The translations under genes and the position numbers were made by a program. A stretch of DNA of 64,000 bases from Diaporthe sp. PMI_573 (lineage: Eukaryota > Ascomycota > Sordariomycetes > Diaporthales > Diaporthaceae), in contig JAJTUP010000034.1 in assembly GCA_021399435.1 (NCBI GenBank), positions 248,001 through 312,000 on the forward strand. The letters are read 5' to 3'. Within the stretch, counting starts at the first letter, position 1; the number at the start of each line of letters is the position of its first letter. Positions 56,520 to 64,000 of this stretch are shown in pieces. The notes beneath the pieces were generated by a model, which saw only the letters and a program-made list of their open reading frames with translations, did not search any database and had not been told where the DNA came from.

Positions 56520-58922
56520 ATGCGCACACGCAAAGCCAACAAGTCCAAACGATTCAGCTTCACCGACACTTATGGCATCGAGTCGGACGAGGACACGGAC
56601 AGGCCGGCTGAGGTCGAAGACGAGGACGAGGACGACGATGTCGACTTTGATGTGACGCAGGATGCCGATGACGCGCAGGGTGCCAGCGACGACGACGATG
56701 AAGATGACGACGACGATCATGGCGCAGCGGTCGAGGATGAGGAGCCACTGGGAGGGGGGCTTGAGCCTGAAGCAGTCGACGGGGATGACATTGTTGCTGT
56801 CGAATCCGAGGACGAAGGCGGCGGCGACACCCCCAGAAAGCGCCACACCAGAGTTCCGAGAGGAAGGGGCAGGTGGAAGAAGAACCTCCCCAAGCGCACA
56901 ACCGTCCATGCCGTGCCCCCATACCCAACCGACCTGCGGAAAACTCGGGTCTACGACGGGCCTCTGAAGCGATGGACCCGCAGCCACCAGCTTCTCGCCA
57001 TGCTCTACGGGCCCGACGAGGCACGCCTCGCTGTCGCGAGAGGCATGTTCAGGAAATGGTTTACGAGCCAGGTGCTTCCCAGCAAGACTCACTCTGGCAG
57101 AGGCGGTATCATGTCAAGTCCTTGGCTGGCCGAGGATTACGAGTTGAAGCAGAGGCAGTGGGCCAGGGCGTGGTGTGAGAGGTGTCGCGCTGCCAGGCAA
57201 GTACAGCGCTCACACAAAATCCGGTCCGAGCACGTCGAGATGTTCAGGCCGCCCCCAGAAAGCTTGATATGTTTCTTGGGCCCCTTCAACGACCAGGCTC
57301 AGGTGCGTTCAAGCTACGGGTTTGGCCAATCCCTGTTGGAAACTGGGCAGCCGCAAGCCGCGATCGATCCAGACCTGCAACAAGAAGCCACACCAGCTAG
57401 AGGATGGCTGTTGGACACGGGGGGCTTACCACTCGGCATTGGCTGGGCACCCGTCACGGGACGCCAGGAGCAGTATCTGGCAGTCTGCACTGTTCCGCCG
57501 TCGGACCAAGAGCTCAAACTGTCGCGTTCACCTGATGGAGAAGAAGAGGAGAAGAAGAGGGGCAGTGTTCAGATATGGTCGATCCCATGCCACAAGGATG
57601 ACGGCAGCCACGCCCGCTTGGTGCACCATCTTTGGTTCGACTGGGGTCGACCGAAGCGACTCCAATGGTGTCCAATCCCCTCGCCTGACGACTCCAAGGT
57701 CGGACTGCTCGCCGTCCTGTGTAGTGATGGTCAAGTCAGGGTCGTCGAAGTTTCCAAGCCGAGTTCTGGTCAGATAAACTACGGTTAGTATAAACAAACG
57801 CCTGCCGGGCCGTTCCCTCCCAAGTCAGAGGTAGAACAGTCCCGTCTTCATGTCCGTTTGCTGATGGCAATTTCTTTTTTAGAATGGATTACGAGCCCCG
57901 TTGCCACTATCGGCTTCACGGACGAATACATGGTCCACGCAACGTCACTCGCCTGGGTCAACACCAACCGCCTCTGTCTGGGTCACACCGACGGTTCAAT
58001 CAGTCTCTGGTCTATCTATCCCCGGCATATGCTGATGCGGAAATCCGTTCACATCAGCTACATCCTCGACATCGCTAGCGGCTTCCCTTCATACCCCTAT
58101 CACATCTCCTCCACGCCGGTGGGCGGTTGTCCGACCGTGACGGACCTCAACCTCCCGAGTGCTGAGACTACGTACATCCCCATGGTCGGCGCCGTCAACT
58201 TCCAGCACAACCTCGTCGACTGGAACGACCACCTCCAAGGCTTCTTCGGCATGCACCCAGCCCCTATCCCACACAACACCATTATCGGATGGGGCCACAT
58301 CCGCTACTACACGCAGAGCCGCACGCTCATGACGACGCCCAGCCCGCCCATGTGCCTCGCCTCGGGGAGGACGCACCCCTTCACCCTGGTCGGCTGCGCG
58401 GACGGCAGCCTGTGGGCCATCAACCCGCTGCGCATCCTGCTCAAGGACCGCGGGGACCCCATCTACAAGCTCAAGATCCTGCAGCACGAGTTCCGCCCCG
58501 CGACCAAGCTGGGCGGCGTCGTGCCGCAGCAGCAGCAGCAGCCGGGCGAGGAGGTCACCCGCGGCGCGGCGAGGGTCCTGCAGGGATTCCTTCCCGAGAT
58601 GAACAGCAACCCGCGCGCCGAGTACGTTAGGGAGCAGAACAAGAAGAGGAACGAGGCGAACCGGAGGAAGTCAAAGGGCAAGGTGAAGAAGAAGGCGCTC
58701 GACGACGGCGACATGGACATCGATGACGAGGATGACCTGCTCACGAAGGGGGAAGGCAAGGCCCTGTCGAAGCTGCTGGATGAGACCAGGGCTGTCGTCC
58801 ACGACGCGAGGACGAGAGTTGTGGTGGCGGCATGGAATCCCAATGTTGAGTTCGGCTGGTGGGCGGCTGCCGCGATGGGATCCGGGCTGGTCAAGATCAT
58901 GGACCTCGGGATCGGAGAATAG
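56520..58922 (+). CDS. TFC6: TFIIIC subunit Tfc6-like WD-repeat protein
   Basis: Exons 56520-57783 and 57883-58922 give 767 residues from ATG 56520. An acidic disordered N-terminus (residues about 20-110, runs of Asp/Glu) is followed by a basic patch (PRGRGRWKKNLPKR), the conserved RVYDGPLKRWTRSHQLLAML, and WD40-type blades (LCLGHTDGSISLWSIYP; FTLVGCADGSLWAINP; VVVAAWNPNVEFGWWAAAAM). This order matches fungal Tfc6/Sfc6, the tau-B subunit that helps recruit RNA polymerase III to tRNA and 5S genes. The assignment rests on recalled family features. Another nuclear WD protein is possible. A basic, acidic-rich insertion is present at about 620-700. Confidence 0.7.
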
Positions 58923-59094
58923 TTAATCAAAAGTTGCTGGGTTGAGTCTGTGACGGGTTCCTTGTCAATCAAAAGTCGACGGCAGCAGGCCATTCGGAAG
59001 AGATGAGATACCCAATACGATGCAAGGAATCTATATGTGTCTGTCTCGTATCTGTCTATTTATCTGTTTGTCTATCTGCGTGTTGAACAATACT

Positions 59095-60311
59095 CTAACA
59101 TCTAGCCCCGAACGGTCCGTGATGGTAGTCAAACGCCTTGGTCATCCCGTAGAGATGCGACGCGGCGGCAAAGACGATGAGGATATGGAAAATCTGATGG
59201 GAAGAGCCCCATATGTCAAACGTCTTTGGCCAGCTCCGCTCCGGCCATCGCATGGCGTAAATGAAAGCCCCTGAAATGTACAGAAAGCCCTGCAACAGGA
59301 CCCAGGCAAGTCCCATGCGCTCATTGAGCTCTTTGTAGCCGTATAGCGTCAGGCCGTGTACGACAGGAATTACGCCGGAGGCACCCAAACCTACAAACAT
59401 CATGGCGCGGTATGGTCGCCACTCTGGCGTGCGGAAGTGCTCGAACCAGGAGACGGTAAGGCATCCTAGGCCAAGTGCCCAGATCTGAGACACGCGTCAG
59501 CATACATAACGCGCATTCCAGTATAGATGGAAAACCTGGGACAGGCGATGGCCGTAGAAGCACGGCATCGACACATTCCGTGGCGTCGCAGCAGTACGGC
59601 AGACTCACCAGAGCAAGGTAGACCTCCAACAACCTGGGCAAGCAGTAGAAGCCGTAGTACATCGCGGGCATGTAACTCCCCATGATGAGACACACGATGC
59701 CGGTGTAGTCCAGCTTGTTGCCCCACTTGGCGACGTCCGGGGAGTGGTTGCAGAGGGCGTGGTAGGTCGCGCTCATCCCCAGGCACAGGAAGGCGCCCGC
59801 GAAGAAGCACCCAAAGACCAGCCAGTCCTCCCAGGTGGCGGTGGCATACCGCGGGGCGACGATGGCCTCGTAGAACGAGTATGCGATGGCACCCAGGGCT
59901 GAGAAGATCATGGCGCCGAGGAGGTGCGTCCAGACGTTGACGGTTTCGTCTGCCGCTTGTCAGTACGGATGGCCGTGTTGAGATTTCTCATGGATGTCTG
60001 TCTTAGAAGAGGGCGGCTGGGCGTCGGCACGGAGTCGTGCTCATAGTCTACGTACTGTGGATGGAGAAGATGCTGCCGAAGGAGCCGCGGTAGCTGTTGC
60101 TGGTGGGCCGGTAGCCGGTGTGGATGAAGGCATTGTCTTTGCGCCAGTCGGGAAGCTCATCCCAAGCCCACAGCAGTGTGTCTTCTATCCTGCCTTCCAC
60201 ATTCCTCACCGTGTTCAGGAGGGTTTTGGAGGTGTGGCTGTCATCGGAGCTCAAAGAATACCGCCGGCGCCGGCGCCCGCGCCCGTTGGCTTCGCCGGTG
60301 TTGGCCGTCAT
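59095..60311 (-). CDS. PAQR/haemolysin III-type seven-helix membrane protein
   Basis: Exons 60311-60056, 59949-59609 and 59484-59095 give 328 residues. PAQR hallmarks are HNETVNVWTHLLGA at the exon 1/2 junction, the Ser-His metal motif SATYHALCNHSP, IVCLIMGSYMPAMYYGFYC, and the late His pair SHQIFHILIVFAAASHLYG. The family includes adiponectin and progestin receptors and yeast Izh proteins, linked to zinc and sterol homeostasis and thought to be ceramidase-like hydrolases. The N-terminal ~75 residues are cytosolic and basic. A 12-bp alternative acceptor exists for intron 1; the one chosen restores the conserved HNET. Confidence 0.9.
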
Positions 60312-60760
60312 CTCGAGGCTTTGTTTGGTGTATGCAGTGGAAATCTATTTTCCTCGAACAGAAATGGAGGCTGAATTACCCCCGTCTTACATATCAAAAT
60401 ACAAGTTTGAGTGGTGCCATATGGTCTCACTTTTATCCTTTTTTTTGTTGATTGTTGGGATTTGCACATGCCGGGTTCAATGAACTCGATCATGCCTTCC
60501 GAGGTCAACAACTTGGATGACTGGTTCATGCTGCCGAGGTGGGTTAGCAGACACGTGTGGCAATTGGCACTGTGTCTGCTCCGCTAGAATAATGCTCCGG
60601 ACCTGTTCTGCATGCCTGTGAGCACGATTAGTGCTGCTAGCGTCTGGCTGGTTACAGTAAGGACAGTGCACACGTTGGACCCTGAAGATCGCGCAACGGG
60701 GGCGGGTCTCAATACACTTTTTTCGGTGGACCGATTGTAAAACACTCTGTATTCACCGAT
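60312..60760. other. Intergenic
   Basis: About 450 bp upstream of the PAQR gene, leading into the minisatellite. No gene was seen. Confidence 0.5.
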
Positions 60761-61385
60761 CGGCACCCCTACCCGCCTAACCGCCTATCGGCTAACCGCC
60801 GATACCGCCTAGTACGCCGACCGCCTACCCGCCTACCTCTACCCTCCTACCGCCTACCCTCCTACCTCCTACCTCCTACCTCCTACCCTCCACCCTCCAC
60901 CCTACCTCCTACCCTCCTACCCTCCTACCCTCCTACCTCCTACCCTCCTACCCTCCTACCCTCCTACCTCCTACCCTCCTACCCTCCCTACCCTCCTACC
61001 TCCTCCCCTCCTACCCTCCTACCCCTACCCTCCTACCCTCCTACCCTACCCTCCTACCCTCCTACCCTCCTACCCGCCTACCCTCCTACCCTCCTACCCT
61101 CCTACCCTCCTACCCTCCTACCCCTACCCCTACCCTCCTACCCTCCTACCCTCCTACCCTCCTACCCTCCTACCCTCCTACCTCCTACCCTCCTCCCTCC
61201 TACCCTCCCTCCTACGCCTCCCCTACCCTCTACCCTCCACCCTCCTACCCTCTACCCTCCTACCCCCTACCCTACCCTCCTACCCCCTACCCTCCTACCA
61301 CCCCTTACCCCTCCTACCCTCCTACCCTCCTACCTCCTACCCTCCTACCCTCCTACCCTCCTACCCTCCTACCTCCTACTTTCCA
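60761..61385. repeat. Pyrimidine-rich minisatellite, unit about cctaccctc
   Basis: A degenerate tandem array of about 620 bp. It begins with accgcctaa/ccgcctacc units (60768-60835), then becomes almost pure C/T/A with cctaccctc as the main unit and variants cctacctcc, ctaccc and ccccta. G is nearly absent from the plus strand after 60836. The complementary strand is gagggtagg repeats with four or more GGG runs at short spacing, which can form G-quadruplexes or triplex. The units change gradually along the array, as in unequal exchange or slippage. Confidence 0.95.
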
Positions 61386-61982
61386 ACCTCTTAACTTCTA
61401 TAGTAGCTATCTCCTAACTTTCTATATTTTAACATTTTTATTTCTAACCCCTTAACCTTTTGCTTTGTCATGTTCTATGAGAGACCAGGAAAACCACATA
61501 TCATCATGGCATGTAATCCTTACAGACGTGGAAGTGGTGGCCTTGTTAGGGCCTTTTATAAGGCCACTGGAAGCGGAGAGGACCAGATAGTCCCGACAAT
61601 TACATTCCCAACCACTTGATTTCACCGCCGGGGGTTTGTGAGGGGGGGGGGCGAGACTCTTTAATCAGAATATTTGCTCCTCGAACTAGAAGCGACATGA
61701 ATCCAGCTCCAAAGGCGGCGCTCTCGCTGTAGGACACACCCCTGGTGAACGAACCCCGAAGAGTCACCTACTCGTGGGACCGCCTCCCTGTGATACCCTC
61801 CAGTAGGATATCGTCATAGAGATTGACCTCCAGCGGGATAACCTCCTGCAGACCCACCTCTTCAATACGTTTCCCGCTATGCTTTCCGAAATTCAGCCTT
61901 GCTTCCTTGTCGTGTGCTCGTCGAACGTGTCTCGTTCATGGGTCTCGGAGACAGTATTAACGCCTTGATGCACTGGTTGTCT
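61386..61982. other. Intergenic
   Basis: About 600 bp between the minisatellite and the end of the TMA7 gene. A near-palindrome ggccttttataaggcc at 61548-61563 and a G9 run at 61641-61650 are present. No gene was seen. Confidence 0.45.
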
Positions 61983-62314
61983 TTATTTCTTGCCGCTCTT
62001 CTTGATGCCCTGCCCGCCCGTGTTGAGAGGGCCTTTCCCGCCCGCCTTGGAAGCCATTTCCTTTCTCGCCTTCTCCTCTGGATCATCCGCCGCGTTAGCA
62101 TGGGTGAGGGATAGTTGGGGGTTCCGGGTCAAACGTGCCAGCCTTCTTTTTCTCAAGGAAGGCCTTGTCGTCTTCGTCCATCTCCTTGGCCGCCTTCTTG
62201 GCAGCCTTGAGAGGCTTGGCCTTTCCGCCTGTTTCCTAGATGTCAGCAAGATTCCGCAAGCGTCTGCGTGCTGCTGATCCGAGTGTACGTACCTTGTCTG
62301 TCGGCACCACCCAT
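61983..62314 (-). CDS. TMA7: Translation machinery-associated protein TMA7
   Basis: Exons 62314-62293, 62228-62139 and 62077-61983 give 68 residues. The protein is MGGADRQGGKAKPLKAAKK, then KEMDEDDKAFLEKKKA, then EEKARKEMASKAGGKGP and the invariant end GIKKSGKK, matching the small TMA7 family (64 residues in yeast), a ribosome-associated protein of unclear role. The frame demands that intron 2 (62078-62138) use a GC donor, g|gcacgt, with a normal ctaac branch and cag acceptor. Single frames cannot reveal this gene because its exons are so short. Confidence 0.88.
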
Positions 62315-62928
62315 CTTGCTTGACTGGCTTCGAGGATTGTCAAGGGGGGGTCGAACTTTTCGGGAGGCGGACGCGCGTGGACCTTGGGATTTTGGTCAGG
62401 AGGCTGGCTGGCCGACGTGTGCTGACGAGGAAGAGAAAAGTGAAAGGCGAGGGGCCTCTGAGTTCTTGGTTACCCACGCGGGACGGAGCGGTGCCCAAGT
62501 GGGCTCTAGAATCCCGGTCGCACTAATCCACTGCACATGCTATCGATAAGCCCGGCGGATCTGACTGACTCAGCCAAGCGACGTCCCTTGCCTGGCTTGA
62601 ACCTGGTCGTCGATGGCCAACCTGAACGGATCATGATGATGCCGCCTTGCACGAACCTGCGTTTCTGACTCGGCATCGTTTGTCAACGACTTCAGCGCCA
62701 CAGCTACTCTTCCTGCTCCAGCCATCAGCGATTGCTCCGGACCATGTCCTGAGTCTACGAAGCGTTGACAGGATTGATCCGGTTGGCCTCTATTTCCTGC
62801 TTGCTGCTGAGAGGATACATCAAATTTGACTGACACGTGCGCTTGTCTTGCGACAAAGCTAGAGGATCACTTTCGTTCTTATCGGCAGCATAGAGGGTCT
62901 GGCGTCCGGTTGGGCTCCATTCGACACT
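62315..62928. other. Divergent promoter region of TMA7 and PRP4
   Basis: About 610 bp between two divergent housekeeping genes. No coding potential was recognised and no TATA box was seen. Confidence 0.5.
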
Positions 62929-64000
62929 ATGTCTAGCTCCGACGAAGGCGAGATCAGGGAAAACGGAGTTGAGGTTTCCAAGGCAACTTCACTGCCTCAG
63001 ACTAAGAGAAACGGTGTTGACCGTCAGGACAGAAGCCAAATCAGCAACACCCGCTCTCCCGACCAAGGCGACTATCGTTCTCGACAACCCCGCTCGCCCC
63101 GTGGCTACAAGCGATCCCGCGACGATGACCGCGATACATACCACAGAGGGGGGACAGGCAGTTCCGATCCACGACACTTCAGGGTCCACTACGAGGATGG
63201 CCCACCACCCCAGAGCCGACATGCCTACGAGGATCTAGACCGCCCGGCTTCTCGAGGGCGCTATGAGAGCATAGATCGTCCTTCCGGCCACCGCCAATAC
63301 GAGTCAAGAGATCGTCCTTCTGGCGCTTCTCGATACGACAAACACGATCGTGATTATGGGCGGGCTGACAAGCGACCCCGTACCCGCAGCCCATCTCCCT
63401 ACAGGCACAATCGTGGGGACGGGAGGGGCAGGCATCACAGAGGCAAATGGGATGCTGACGGCCCCGGCCGCAGTCGTCCAGGCGAGCAGATTGAAAATAC
63501 CAGGAACGGTGCACAAACTGCTAAGCAAGTACGGGATGACACCGCATCCAAGCGGTCCCCTGAGGCTGGAGCCAAATCTGTTTCCAAAGAAGTTGCTAAA
63601 TCTGATCAAGGTGCTACGGATGAGCGCATGGCCGAGGGTACCTCGCATCTGCACATAAAGTACTGTATCGCTTCCCTCAAAGCTGCGGGGCAGCCGCTAA
63701 CGTCGAACAGTGATACTTCGGATGCTTCCAAGGAGTCGAAAACAGAGCCAGACCAAGACTGGGATGCACCAACTCCTCTCGACGAAGAAGCCGAAATCGA
63801 GCGGCGAAGACGTCGCCGGGAAGCGCTCCTAAGAAAGTCTCGCGCCTCGACCCCCTTGCTTGTCCAGGCTGTCCAGGCTAACAAACATGACCACACTGTC
63901 GAGACTCCCTCAGAGGCGGCAACGCCACAGAAGACGCCCAGGACGCCTGCTTCCGGTAAGCCAGAACCCCAGAACCAAAGACAACATCGTTGCAATCCGC
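62929..64000 (+). CDS. prp4: PRP4-like pre-mRNA splicing kinase, N-terminal part
   Basis: An open frame from ATG 62929 runs to the window edge. It starts MSSSDEGEIRENGVEV and continues as an Arg/Ser/Asp-rich region (GYKRSRDDDRDTYHRGG; FRVHYEDGPPPQSRHAYEDL; DKRPRTRSPSPYR) and then IERRRRRREALLRKSRASTP followed by LLVQAVQ. This acidic-start, RS-rich arrangement with the IERRR...TPLLVQA block is that of the N-terminal extension of fungal Prp4 kinases, which phosphorylate U4/U6.U5 tri-snRNP proteins during spliceosome activation. The kinase domain lies beyond the window. A 51-bp, frame-neutral intron may lie at about 63660-63710 (gtactg, gctaacg, cag). Confidence 0.72.
   Translation, partial: MSSSDEGEIRENGVEVSKATSLPQTKRNGVDRQDRSQISNTRSPDQGDYRSRQPRSPRGYKRSRDDDRDTYHRGGTGSSDPRHFRVHYEDGPPPQSRHAYEDLDRPASRGRYESIDRPSGHRQYESRDRPSGASRYDKHDRDYGRADKRPRTRSPSPYRHNRGDGRGRHHRGKWDADGPGRSRPGEQIENTRNGAQTAKQVRDDTASKRSPEAGAKSVSKEVAKSDQGATDERMAEGTSHLHIKYCIASLKAAGQPLTSNSDTSDASKESKTEPDQDWDAPTPLDEEAEIERRRRRREALLRKSRASTPLLVQAVQANKHDHTVETPSEAATPQKTPRTPASGKPEPQNQRQHRCNP

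Noticed and set aside
60836..61385. Minisatellite as a telomere-like or CRISPR-like array
   Set aside because: Units are direct, contiguous and variable, without unique spacers, and do not contain the fungal telomere unit.
61461..61640. Possible LTR or transposon end near the minisatellite
   Set aside because: Only a short near-palindrome is visible. No terminal repeats, primer-binding site or coding remnant could be found.

Overview
The window looks like nuclear DNA of a filamentous ascomycete (Pezizomycotina, probably Sordariomycetes). Genes are interrupted by short introns of about 45-200 bp with gtRagt donors and ctaac/ctgac branch points, several introns use GC donors, and the gene content is typically fungal: P450s, a fungal rhodopsin-type membrane protein, a 2EXR protein, a secreted aspartic protease, TFIIIC and PRP4 homologues, and a pogo/Fot1-type transposon with stop codons of the kind RIP makes. 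No rRNA, tRNA or CRISPR was recognised.

Layout. 0-5 kb: a class I glutamine amidotransferase and a P-loop/HAD/uracil-phosphoribosyltransferase fusion (both minus). 5-10 kb: a P450 and a seven-helix rhodopsin-like protein (plus). 10-15 kb: a broken 2EXR gene, a paraoxonase-like enzyme and an unexplained coding-like frame. 15-20 kb: two M20-type metallohydrolases, carboxypeptidase S and an N-carbamoyl-amino-acid hydrolase, divergently transcribed. 20-25 kb: a coiled-coil protein, a SnoaL-like protein and a Pro-rich fungal protein. 27-34 kb: an HSP70-like ATPase beside coiled-coil proteins. 35-37 kb: a DRB0094-type RNA ligase. 38.7-40.6 kb: a complete but dead pogo-type transposon. 41-46 kb: a subtilase remnant, an alpha-carbonic anhydrase and a P450 pseudogene. 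47-54 kb: proline iminopeptidase, pepsin-like protease and a second P450. 56-64 kb: a housekeeping block with a TFIIIC Tfc6-like WD protein, a PAQR receptor, TMA7 and the start of PRP4 kinase, interrupted by a 0.6-kb pyrimidine minisatellite.

The main discovery is that five introns in four unrelated genes belong to two families of near-identical introns. Family A sits at 8862-9053, 33376-33579 and 47666-47817. Family B sits at 48066-48170 and 52540-52643. In both, the similarity runs from donor to acceptor while the exons are unrelated, which is the signature of introner-like elements. All three family A copies split an ATG codon after its A, and one gene (proline iminopeptidase) carries both families. 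A further intron, in the HSP70-like gene, is bounded by an 8-bp direct repeat like a target-site duplication. The window therefore appears to record active gain of spliceosomal introns by mobile intron families.

Exon boundaries were worked out by hand from reading frame, splice consensus and protein family. Most are consistent to the base, but none has transcript support.
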